From Azohydromonas sediminis (GTDB taxonomy: Bacteria; Pseudomonadota; Gammaproteobacteria; Burkholderiales; Burkholderiaceae_C): a stretch of DNA of 64,000 bases. Below the pieces are notes generated by a model that was given only the letters and a program-made list of their open reading frames with translations, made no database searches and was not told the DNA's origin. The stretch is taken from NCBI RefSeq assembly GCF_003574675.1, contig NZ_QOAZ01000006.1, positions 1-64,000 on the forward strand, read 5' to 3'. Both the position numbers and the translations under genes were made by a program. Numbering within the stretch: position 1 is the first letter of the stretch; each line of letters opens with the position of its first letter. Positions 50,123 to 57,588 of this stretch are shown piece after piece.

Positions 50123-50479
50123 TCAGTCGCGGCCGGCGGCCACCAGCTTGGCCTTGAAGGCTTCTTTGGTCATGCCGGTCTGCTGCGCGCCGATGTCTTG
50201 CATGTCCAGCCCGAAGATGCCGGCGAACTTGGCCAGGTAGTACGCGTTGCCGCCGGCGGCCAGCAGTGCGAGCACGTTGCGGCTGCGCACGGCCTCGCGC
50301 TGTTCGGCGTTCAGCCCGTACTTCGCGCAGTAGGCGTCCTCGTCGGCGACGAACGCGGCACGGTTCGCGGCGTCGTTGAACGAGTAGCACATCTTGTTCA
50401 GCGCATAGCCCTTGCGCGCCATCGCACCGTCGAACAGCACGGTGCCGGGGATCGCGTCGTCGTCGCTCGTTGTGCGCAT
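50123..50479 (-). CDS. LigA-type dioxygenase alpha subunit (second copy)
   Basis: The 118-residue protein matches the LigA family (IPGTVLFDGAMARKGYALNKMCYSFND, GGNAYYLAKFAGIFGLDMQDIGAQQTGM). It is about 30 residues shorter than LigA at 23.6 kb, lacking the C-terminal His/Gln tail. It should form an alpha-beta pair with the gene downstream. The start at 50479 follows GGAGACC and is divergent from a LysR gene. Confidence 0.9.
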   Translation of the reverse strand: MRTTSDDDAIPGTVLFDGAMARKGYALNKMCYSFNDAANRAAFVADEDAYCAKYGLNAEQREAVRSRNVLALLAAGGNAYYLAKFAGIFGLDMQDIGAQQTGMTKEAFKAKLVAAGRD

Positions 50480-50587
50480 CGGCGGTCTCCTTTGCGTCGT
50501 CTTCGATCACACTCGGCCTGCCGCCACCGCGCGGGCCGCTCGGCCGCAGTGTCGGCACGCCGGCCGCGGCCGTAAACACGCCCGCCT

Positions 50588-50602
50588 TCATGTCTGACAT
50601 GA
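50588..50602. promoter_or_regulatory. Perfect palindrome overlapping the LysR start codon
   Basis: TCATGTC-T-GACATGA has 7-bp perfect arms around a single base. It spans the ATG of the LysR gene (50590-50592) and encodes Met-Ser-Asp-Met. It could be an autoregulatory operator within the divergent region or an mRNA hairpin over the start. Confidence 0.5.
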
Positions 50603-51516
50603 GCCGTTTCGATCATTTGGACCTCGACCCGCGGCTGCTGCAGCTGCTGGTCGCCGTCGTCGAGGAGCGCTCGATCACGCGCGCGGCCGGGCGGCTGGGC
50701 GTGACGCAGTCGGCCGTCAGCCACGGGCTCGAGCGGCTGCGCGCGATCGTCGGTGACGCGGTGGTCGTCAAGTCGGGGCGCGGCGTCGTGCCCACCGCGC
50801 ACGCCGAAGCGCTCGCGGTGCGCGCGCGCGAGCTGCTCGAGGCGCTGCGCGGATTCGCCGCCGCCGGGACGTTCGAGCCGGCGCGGCTGGTGGCCACCGT
50901 GCGCATCGCCGCCAACGACCTGCAGCGCGACCTGCTGCTGCCGCGGCTGTTCGCGCGGCTGCACGACGCGGCACCGGGGCTCAGGCTGCACGTCGTGCCG
51001 TCGGAGGTGCCCAGTGCCGAGATGCTGCGCGACGACGGCTGCCACCTCGTGATCTCGCCGCGCCCGCCCGAAGCGGGCGACATCGTGCACAAGCGCCTGT
51101 TCGAGGACGGTTACCGCGTCTTCTACGACGCGAGCCAGCGCGACGCGCCGTCCACGCGCGAGGCCTACGAGCAGGCCGAGCACGTGACGGTGCTGCGCGA
51201 CGCAGGCCGCGCGCTGGACATCGACCGCGTGCTCGGCGCCGCCGGCGTGCAGCGGCGCTTCGTCGTGCAGGTGCCCGACTTCGCCGGCGTGCGTCCGTTC
51301 GTGCGCGGCAGCCGACGGCTGGCGACGCTGCCCGGTCTGCTGCGCGTGGACCTGCTGCGCGGGCTCGCGCATGCGCCGGTGCCGGTGGCGTGCCCGCCGA
51401 TGCCGATGTACATGGTGTGGCACCTGCGCTACCAGACCGACCCGATGCACCAGTGGCTGCGCCGCGAGCTCGAGGCGGTCGTCGCGCCCGCGCTGGAGGC
51501 GGCGCGCGCGGCGTGA
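50590..51516 (+). CDS. LysR-type regulator of the second ligAB set
   Basis: The 308-residue protein begins MSDMSRFDHLDLDPRLLQLLVAVVEERSITRAAGRLGVTQSAVSHGLERLR, the NodD/NahR-like HTH subgroup that commonly controls aromatic catabolic genes. It is divergent from the second ligAB pair with 110 bases between. An in-frame ATG 120 bases upstream would give 40 unconserved residues and overlap the ligA2 start, so I rejected it. A second ATG three codons in is also possible. Confidence 0.88.
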   Translation: MSDMSRFDHLDLDPRLLQLLVAVVEERSITRAAGRLGVTQSAVSHGLERLRAIVGDAVVVKSGRGVVPTAHAEALAVRARELLEALRGFAAAGTFEPARLVATVRIAANDLQRDLLLPRLFARLHDAAPGLRLHVVPSEVPSAEMLRDDGCHLVISPRPPEAGDIVHKRLFEDGYRVFYDASQRDAPSTREAYEQAEHVTVLRDAGRALDIDRVLGAAGVQRRFVVQVPDFAGVRPFVRGSRRLATLPGLLRVDLLRGLAHAPVPVACPPMPMYMVWHLRYQTDPMHQWLRRELEAVVAPALEAARAA

Positions 51517-51528
51517 CGCGCTGCCGCG

Positions 51529-52485
51529 TCAGCCGCCGCCGTGCAGCCGGCGGTAGTCGCTCGGCGACATCCCGGTGGCGGCTCGGAACACGCGGCTGAA
51601 GTGCGCCAGGCTCGTGAAGCCGCGGTCGAGCGCGATGTCGGTGATCGCGCGATGCGCCTGGCGCGGGTCGGCGAGGTCGGCGCGGCACGCGTCGAGCCGC
51701 TGCGCGAGCACGTAGCCGGCCACGCCGTCGGGCTCGTCGGCGAAGGCGTTGTACAGCTGCCGGCGCGACACGTTGAGCGCGCGCGCGATCGCGTCGACGC
51801 TCAGCCGCGGGTCGCCGAGGCGCTGCGCGACGTGGCGCTTGATGCGCTCGCGCAGCGCCTCGCGCTGCGTCGCCGCGGTGCCGCGGCCGGCGAGGTCGAG
51901 CAGCGACAGGTGCACGCAGTGCGTGATCAGCTCGCCGACACCGCGTGCCGCGTCGGGGCCCATCGTCGGCAGCTCGCGGTACGCGTGGCGCATCGTCTCG
52001 AGCGCGAGCCGCGCGACGCCGCCGTCGCCAAGCGGGCGCGCACACAGCTGCGGCAGCGGCAGGCCGCGCTCGACCAGGCTCGCCTTGGGCACCATCACGA
52101 TCAGGTGTTCGACGCGCACCGGGTTGTCCACCGCGTAGGTGTCGGTGGTGTCGTACAGGCTCCACTGCCCGGGGCCGACCCACGCGCGGCGACCGTGCTG
52201 CTCGACGCCGGCGCGCCCCTGCAACGGCGCGACGATCTTGACGTAGCCGGTGTCGCTGCGCCGCACCAGCGAGCGCGAACGCATCACGCGGTGGCGGTTG
52301 GCCTCGAGCCTTGTCAGCACGACGTCGCCGGCGTGCGCGCTGACCATGCGCCCGTCGAAGGTGGTGTCGCCGTACAGGTCCGACTCGAGGCCGCCGAACA
52401 GGCGGTGGATCCAGTCGGCCCAGAACGCGACGCGCTCGCGCGGCGACACCTCGTCGGTCGTCATCAGCGCGGCAGCGGTGGTCAT
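51529..52485 (-). CDS. AraC-type regulator (AraC-binding-like domain, FeaR/XylS-like)
   Basis: The 318-residue protein has an N-terminal AraC-binding-like domain (VSPRERVAFWADWIHRLFGGLESDL, GYVKIVAPLQGRAGVEQHGRRAWVGPGQWSLYDTTDTY) as in XylS, FeaR and related activators, and a C-terminal double HTH (LSVDAIARALNVSRRQLYNAFAD, ITDIALDRGFTSLAHFSRVFRAATG). I chose ATG 52485; an alternative ATG 21 bases downstream exists. It is divergent from the second liv operon, whose promoter region carries direct repeats suited to an AraC protein. Confidence 0.88.
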   Translation of the reverse strand: MTTAAALMTTDEVSPRERVAFWADWIHRLFGGLESDLYGDTTFDGRMVSAHAGDVVLTRLEANRHRVMRSRSLVRRSDTGYVKIVAPLQGRAGVEQHGRRAWVGPGQWSLYDTTDTYAVDNPVRVEHLIVMVPKASLVERGLPLPQLCARPLGDGGVARLALETMRHAYRELPTMGPDAARGVGELITHCVHLSLLDLAGRGTAATQREALRERIKRHVAQRLGDPRLSVDAIARALNVSRRQLYNAFADEPDGVAGYVLAQRLDACRADLADPRQAHRAITDIALDRGFTSLAHFSRVFRAATGMSPSDYRRLHGGG

Positions 52486-52573
52486 CGCGGCACCCACGGG
52501 TCGTGGCGGAGCGCAAATTATCCCGGGCCCCACCCGCCGCGGCCGCAGCAGGAGCCGTCGCCCGACCTAGGGA

Positions 52574-52616
52574 AAGTCCGAGGCCACCGTGCACAAATCG
52601 TCAAGTCCGATTGCAC
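52574..52616. promoter_or_regulatory. Direct repeats and dyad upstream of the second liv operon
   Basis: AAGTCCGA occurs at 52574-52581 and 52603-52610, 29 bases apart start to start. An overlapping imperfect dyad pairs GTGC...AATCG (52589-52600) with CGATT-GCAC (52608-52616). AraC/XylS activators bind direct repeats of this kind just upstream of -35. The 219-base divergent gap otherwise shows only a weak -10-like TAGAGT at 52648. Confidence 0.5.
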
Positions 52617-52704
52617 GCGCAGGCAAGCACGGCCGCGGGCCGCCGCCTAGAGTGCGCGTGCGGCCCGCTGGCTGCCCTCACCCGAGACGACCAGGAGACA
52701 CGCG

Positions 52705-53916
52705 ATGAGCCAAGACACCCGTTCCCCCGGCCTGACCCGCCGCCGCGCCACGCAGGCGCTGGCCGTCGGCGCCGCCGCGCTGTCGGCGCCGATGCTGTCG
52801 CTGGCGCAGGCGCAACCCGTGCGCGTCGGCTACGCGATCGCGCGCACCGGCCCGTGGACCGCCGGCGCGCAGGTCAGCCAGGAGCCCAACTACATCCTGT
52901 GGGCCGAGCAGCAGAACGCCGCCGGCGGCCTCAACGTCGGTGGCACGCGGCGCCGCATCGAACTCGTCAGCAGCGACGACCGCAGCGAGATCGAGACCTG
53001 CGTGCGCACCTACGAGAAGCTGATGGGCAGCGACAAGGTCGACCTGATCCTGCCGCCGTGGGGCAGCAACGCCAACTTCGCCGTCGCGCCGCTGGCCAAC
53101 CGCTTCGGCTACCCGTTCCTCGCGCCGACCGCGCTGTCGCGGCGCCTCGTCGAGATGAAGCTGCCGTACTTCTTCCTGATGCTGCAGCAGCCGGCGCCGA
53201 TGACCCACGCGCTCGTCGAGCTGCTGAAGAGCCAGGGCGTCAGGAGCGTTGCCGTGATCTACGTCGACGACCTCTTCGGGCTCGAGAACTACGCCGCGCT
53301 CAAGGTCGCGCTGCAGGGCTCGGGCATCAGCATGGTCGAGGACAAGAGCTACCCCGGCGGCGTCAAGGACCTGTCGCCGGTGCTGCGCTCGATCAAGGAC
53401 AAGAACCCCGACGCCTTCATCGGCTTCACGTACCCGCCCGACACGATCCTCGCGAGCCGCCAGGCCAAGGAGATCGGCTTCAACCCGAAGGTGTTCTACG
53501 CCTCGGTCGGCACCGCGTTCCAGCTGTACCGCAACGTGATGGGCGCCAGCGCCGAAGGCGTGATGGGCATGGGCTCGTGGAACCAGAAGACGAGCCCCGG
53601 CGCGAAGGCGTACTTCGACGCGCACACCAAGCGCTTCGACGGCAAGGAGCCCGACCGCTGGGCCAGCGGCGCGTGCTGGGCGGCGCTCGAGATCCTGACC
53701 GCCGCCGTCGCGCGCCACGGCCTGGACCGCAAGGCGATCCGCGACTACGTCGCGAACAACGAGCACAGCACGATCCTCGGCAAGATCCGGTTCAACGGCA
53801 GCGAGAACGTCGGCACGCCCGGCTCGGTGAGCCAGTGGCAGAAGGGCGAGTTCGAGGTCGTCTGGCCGAAGTCCATCGCCACCGCCGCGCCGATCGCCAA
53901 GCCGGCCTGGGCGTGA
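52705..53916 (+). CDS. ABC transporter periplasmic binding protein (second Liv-type)
   Basis: The 403-residue precursor has a twin-arginine leader (TRRRATQALAVGAAALSAPMLSLAQAQ), a type I periplasmic fold (VRVGYAIARTGPWTAGAQ, ELVSSDDRSEIETCVRTYEKLM) and no lipobox. Tat export is unusual among LivK-like proteins but known. CCAGGAGA precedes the ATG. It is the first gene of the second importer, divergent from the AraC gene. Two large hairpins follow its stop. Neighbouring aldehyde dehydrogenase suggests an aromatic substrate. Confidence 0.88.
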   Translation: MSQDTRSPGLTRRRATQALAVGAAALSAPMLSLAQAQPVRVGYAIARTGPWTAGAQVSQEPNYILWAEQQNAAGGLNVGGTRRRIELVSSDDRSEIETCVRTYEKLMGSDKVDLILPPWGSNANFAVAPLANRFGYPFLAPTALSRRLVEMKLPYFFLMLQQPAPMTHALVELLKSQGVRSVAVIYVDDLFGLENYAALKVALQGSGISMVEDKSYPGGVKDLSPVLRSIKDKNPDAFIGFTYPPDTILASRQAKEIGFNPKVFYASVGTAFQLYRNVMGASAEGVMGMGSWNQKTSPGAKAYFDAHTKRFDGKEPDRWASGACWAALEILTAAVARHGLDRKAIRDYVANNEHSTILGKIRFNGSENVGTPGSVSQWQKGEFEVVWPKSIATAAPIAKPAWA

Positions 53917-53962
53917 TCCGGACAGGCGACCGTCCCTGCGGACGGTCGCCTCGCCGGATCAC
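53913..53962 (+). other. Long intercistronic hairpin 1 (livK2-livH2)
   Basis: An 11-bp inner stem (GGCGACCGTCC at 53925-53935 with GGACGGTCGCC at 53940-53950, CTGC loop) is extended by a 9-bp outer stem (GTGATCCGG at 53913-53921 with CCGGATCAC at 53954-53962), separated by a 3x3 internal loop. The outer stem overlaps the livK2 stop. No T-run follows. Confidence 0.8.
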
Positions 53963-53963
53963 G

Positions 53964-53990
53964 GGCCGAACGCGTCTCGCGCGTTCGGCC
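53964..53990 (+). other. Intercistronic hairpin 2 (livK2-livH2)
   Basis: GGCCGAACGCG (53964-53974) pairs perfectly with CGCGTTCGGCC (53980-53990) around a TCTCG loop, one base after hairpin 1. Together they occupy almost the whole gap before livH2 and probably protect the binding-protein mRNA or limit readthrough. Confidence 0.8.
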
Positions 53991-54015
53991 GGGGCCTCCA
54001 TTCGCACGCCAATTC

Positions 54016-54897
54016 ATGTCCCTCGGCGCCTGGCTCGAACTGATCGCTTCCGGTGTCATCACCGGCAGCATCTACGCGCTCGTCGCGCTCGGGCTGAACC
54101 TGCAGTACGGGCTGATGCGCATCCTGAACATCGCGCACGGCGAGTTCCTGATGCTCGGCGCCTTCGTGACCTGGGTCGCGGCCACCACCTTGGGCTGGTC
54201 GCCGCTGGCGATGATCCCGCTGAGCTTCGCGCTGACCTTCGTGCTCGGCCTCGTCATCCACCGCCTGTGGTTCAAGCGCCTGACCGACACGTCGCCCAAC
54301 GTCGACGTGTTCGAGGCGCGCGCGCTGATGGTCAGCTTCGGCCTGATGTTCCTCGTGCAGAACTTCGCGTCGTGGGTGTGGGGCGGCGAGCTGCGCGGCT
54401 ACGACTACCTGACCGACCCGGTCGCCATCGGCGGCGCGCAGTTCGCGGCCAACAAGCTGCTCGTGCTCGCGCTGTCGCTCGTGTTCTCGGCGGCGCTGAT
54501 CGTGCTGCTGCGCACGACGCTGCTCGGCAAGGGCGTGCGTGCGCTGATGCAGTCGCCCACCGGCGCGCAGCTCGTGGGCATCAACACCAAGACGCTGCAC
54601 CCGCTGATGTTCGGCATCGGCCTGGGCCTGTCGGGCGTCGCCGGGTGCCTCCTGTCGATGACCTACACGATCGCGCCGGCGATGGGCGAGCCCTACACCG
54701 TCACCGCGCTGATCGTGATCACGCTCGGCGGCTTCGGCAGCATGGGCGGCGCGCTCGCCGGCGGGCTGCTGCTGGGTATCGTCGAGGCGGTGGGCATGCA
54801 CTTCACGAGCCCGTCGCTGAAGTCGCTGCTGTCGTACACGGTGTTCATCGCCGTGCTGCTGCTGCGCCCCAACGGGCTGTTCCACCGCAAGCGCTGA
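54016..54897 (+). CDS. Branched-chain/aromatic ABC permease (second LivH-like)
   Basis: A 293-residue membrane protein of the LivH family: ELIASGVITGSIYALVALGLNLQYGLMRILNIAHGEFLMLGAF (about 8-50), RALMQSPTGAQLVGINTKTL (ATPase-contact loop) and ITLGGFGSMGGALAGGLLLG. It differs from the first operon's LivH, so the operons are not recent duplicates. It is followed after 17 bases by the second LivM-like gene. Confidence 0.9.
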   Translation: MSLGAWLELIASGVITGSIYALVALGLNLQYGLMRILNIAHGEFLMLGAFVTWVAATTLGWSPLAMIPLSFALTFVLGLVIHRLWFKRLTDTSPNVDVFEARALMVSFGLMFLVQNFASWVWGGELRGYDYLTDPVAIGGAQFAANKLLVLALSLVFSAALIVLLRTTLLGKGVRALMQSPTGAQLVGINTKTLHPLMFGIGLGLSGVAGCLLSMTYTIAPAMGEPYTVTALIVITLGGFGSMGGALAGGLLLGIVEAVGMHFTSPSLKSLLSYTVFIAVLLLRPNGLFHRKR

Positions 54898-54914
54898 GCC
54901 CCGGGGGGACCTGC

Positions 54915-55934
54915 GTGAACGACCGCCAGATCCTGACCCGCGACCTACTGGTGCTGTTCGGCCTCACCGGCTGGGCGCTCGCGGTCCCGTACTACGGCAG
55001 CGAGTTCGCGGTGTCGATGGCGCTGTCGTGCCTGATGTACATCGCGCTCGCGACGAGCTGGAGCCTGTTCTGCGGCACGACGCGGTACCTGTCGCTGGCC
55101 ACCGCGGCGTTCTTCGGCATCGGCGCCTACACGAGCGCGCTGACGATGGAAGGCCACGGCTGGACGCTGGCCATCGTCTACGGTGCCGGCATCGCGACGG
55201 CGGCGGCCGTCGTGATGGGCGCACTCGTGCTACACCTGCGCGGTACCTACTTCGCGGTGCTGACCTTCGGCATGACGGAGCTGATCCGCCACGCGATCAC
55301 CTACTGGGAGAAGCAGGTCACCGGCACCGTGGGCCGCGTGCTCGTCGTCGTGCCCGAGCGCGACACGGTCTACCTGACGGTGCTCGCGCTCGCGGTGCTC
55401 GCGGTCGCGACGTCGATCGTCGTGCGGCGCACGCGCTTCGGCCTGGCGATGCGCGGCATCGGCAGCGACGAGCAGCGCGCGCAGACGCTCGGCGTCGACA
55501 CGCGGCGGGTCAAGATTGCCGGCTTTGCGCTCACCGCCGCGTTCGCCGGCGCGGTCGGCGCGGCGATGAGCGTGCGCTGGACCTACATCGACCCGACGAC
55601 CGTCTTCAACCCCTTCATCGGCTTTCAGACCGTGCTGATCGCGCTGATCGGCGGCGCCGCGACGCTGTGGGGCCCGCTGATCGCGGCCATCGTGTTCAGC
55701 CTGCTCGCCGAGACGCTGCGCCTGCAGCTGCCGCAGCTGTACATGATGACGCTCGGCCTGCTGCTGATCCTGTCGGTGCTGTACCTGCCGGGCGGCCTGG
55801 CGTCGCTGCGCTGGCAGACGCTGCGCGGCTGGTGGAACGACACCCGGGCGTGGTGGAAGGAGAAGCGCTACGAGTGGAGCGGCGACAAGGCCCGCGACGA
55901 GCAGCGCGAGAAGGAGCGCAGGGTTGTCATCTGA
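54915..55934 (+). CDS. Branched-chain/aromatic ABC permease (second LivM-like)
   Basis: A 339-residue LivM-family permease (ATSWSLFCGTTRYLSLATAAFFGIGAYTSAL, MRGIGSDEQRAQTLGVDTRRVK). The GTG at 54915 has GGGGGGA 6 bases upstream and no ATG is suitably placed. The C-terminus bears an unusual charged tail (RAWWKEKRYEWSGDKARDEQREKERR) of about 35 residues not typical of LivM. It overlaps the following ATPase start by 11 bases. Confidence 0.88.
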   Translation: MNDRQILTRDLLVLFGLTGWALAVPYYGSEFAVSMALSCLMYIALATSWSLFCGTTRYLSLATAAFFGIGAYTSALTMEGHGWTLAIVYGAGIATAAAVVMGALVLHLRGTYFAVLTFGMTELIRHAITYWEKQVTGTVGRVLVVVPERDTVYLTVLALAVLAVATSIVVRRTRFGLAMRGIGSDEQRAQTLGVDTRRVKIAGFALTAAFAGAVGAAMSVRWTYIDPTTVFNPFIGFQTVLIALIGGAATLWGPLIAAIVFSLLAETLRLQLPQLYMMTLGLLLILSVLYLPGGLASLRWQTLRGWWNDTRAWWKEKRYEWSGDKARDEQREKERRVVI

Positions 55935-56769
55935 CCCGCACATCAGCCACACGCGGCCCGACGGCACGCCGCACGACGCGCACGTGCCGGTGCTGCTCGA
56001 CGCGCACGAAGTCACGGTGCGCTTCGGCGGGCTCACGGCCGTCGACGGCGTCAGCGCGCAGTTCCGCGCCGGCGAGCTGGTGGGCATCATCGGCCCGAAC
56101 GGAGCCGGCAAGACGACGTTCTTCAACGCGATCTCGGGCGTGCAGGAGCCGACCTCGGGCCGGCTCGTGGTTCACGGCCGCAACCTGACCGGCCGCAAGC
56201 CGCACCGCTTCGCTGCGCACGGCGTCGCGCGCACGTTCCAGACGCCGCGCACCTTCGCCGAGATGCGCGTGCGCGACAACATCGCGTTCGGCCTCAAGTT
56301 CGCCGGCCGCCGGCCACGCAAGTACGTGTTCTGGGGCGACGAGGACGGCGTGCCGTGGGCGCTGCGCACGCCCGACAGCATCCTCAAGCTGATCGGGCTC
56401 GACCACCTCGCCGACCTGCCGGCCGCGGCGATCACGCCGAGCCAGCAGCGCCTGCTCGAGATCGGCATGGCGCTGGCCACGCGGCCGAAGCTGCTGCTGC
56501 TCGACGAGGTCGCTGCAGGTCTCACGGAAGGCGAGATCGAGGAGATGGCGCGGCTCGTCCGCCGCATGCGCGACGAGCTCGACCTGACCGTGATCTGGAT
56601 CGAGCACGCGGTGACGATCCTGCTGCGCCACGTCGAGCGCGTCATCGTGCTGCACCAGGGGCGCAAGATCGCCGACGGGCCGCCGGCCGACGTCGTGCGC
56701 GACCCCGAGGTCGTCGAGGCCTACCTCGGCGACGAAATGATCGACGACACCGCCGAGGTGACGCCGTGA
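55924..56769 (+). CDS. ABC transporter ATPase (second LivG-like), TTG start
   Basis: The 281-residue ATPase has Walker A GPNGAGKTT, GVARTFQTPRTFAEM, Walker B LLLLDEVAAGLTEGE and WIEHAVTILLRHVERVIVLHQGRKI. The signature is the LivG variant TPSQQRLLEIGMAL. The start is a TTG at 55924: AAGGAG lies 7 bases upstream and no ATG is available before the conserved core. The frame overlaps the permease gene by 11 bases, so translation is coupled. Confidence 0.88.
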   Translation: MSSDPHISHTRPDGTPHDAHVPVLLDAHEVTVRFGGLTAVDGVSAQFRAGELVGIIGPNGAGKTTFFNAISGVQEPTSGRLVVHGRNLTGRKPHRFAAHGVARTFQTPRTFAEMRVRDNIAFGLKFAGRRPRKYVFWGDEDGVPWALRTPDSILKLIGLDHLADLPAAAITPSQQRLLEIGMALATRPKLLLLDEVAAGLTEGEIEEMARLVRRMRDELDLTVIWIEHAVTILLRHVERVIVLHQGRKIADGPPADVVRDPEVVEAYLGDEMIDDTAEVTP

Positions 56770-57572
56770 TGTGGTGGCGCCCGGACCCGTTCGTGCTCGG
56801 CGGCACCGGCCGCGCACACCTGAAGGTGCAGGGCCTCGCCGCCGGCTACGGCCCGTTCCTCGTGCTGCGCGACCTCATGCTCGAGGCGCGCCCGGGGCTC
56901 ACGGTGATCCTCGGCCCCAACGGCGCCGGCAAGACGACGCTGCTCAAGGCGCTGGCGGGCCTGATCCCGCGGCGCGGCATCGTCACGCTCGACGGCGACG
57001 ACCTGCCCGAGAAGACGCACGAGATCGTGCGCGCCGGTGTCGCGCTGGTGGCCGAGGGCCGGCAGCTGTTCCCACAGATGACGGTCGCCGAGAACCTCGA
57101 GCTCGGCGGCTGGCTCGTGCCCAGGGCCGAGCGCGCGCGCCGCATCGACGAGGCGTTCACGAACTTCCCGAAGCTGCGCGAGCGCGCGAACCAGCTCGCC
57201 GGCACGATGAGCGGCGGCGAGCAGCAGATGGTCGCCGTCGCACGCGCGATGGTCAGCCACCCGCGCCTGCTGATGCTCGACGAGCCGTCGCTCGGCCTCG
57301 CGCCGAAGATGGTCGACGAGCTGCTCGCGATCGCGCGGCGCATCGCCGACGCCGGCACGACGGTGCTGATGGTCGAGCAAAACGTCAAGAAGGCGCTCGC
57401 GGTGGCCGACCGCGGCTACGTGCTCGAGCGTGGCCAGCTCGTTGCCAGCGGTGCCGCGAAGCTGCTCGCCCGCTCGACGGTCGTGCGCGAGGCCTACCTC
57501 GGCGCCGCCGAGTCCGACACCACCACCGCCGCCGACGCGGCGCACCGGCGCCGCACCGCGACGCCCGCCTGA
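56769..57572 (+). CDS. ABC transporter ATPase (second LivF-like)
   Basis: The 267-residue ATPase has Walker A GPNGAGKTT, EGRQLFPQMTVAENLELG, signature MSGGEQQMVAVARAM, Walker B LLMLDEPSLGLAP and VLMVEQNVKKALAVADRGYVLERG. Its start overlaps the LivG-like stop by one base. The C-terminal 20 residues are Thr/Ala/Arg-rich and unconserved. It is followed after 16 bases by an aldehyde dehydrogenase gene, indicating one unit. Confidence 0.9.
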   Translation: MWWRPDPFVLGGTGRAHLKVQGLAAGYGPFLVLRDLMLEARPGLTVILGPNGAGKTTLLKALAGLIPRRGIVTLDGDDLPEKTHEIVRAGVALVAEGRQLFPQMTVAENLELGGWLVPRAERARRIDEAFTNFPKLRERANQLAGTMSGGEQQMVAVARAMVSHPRLLMLDEPSLGLAPKMVDELLAIARRIADAGTTVLMVEQNVKKALAVADRGYVLERGQLVASGAAKLLARSTVVREAYLGAAESDTTTAADAAHRRRTATPA

Positions 57573-57588
57573 CCCGAAGGAGAACCCC

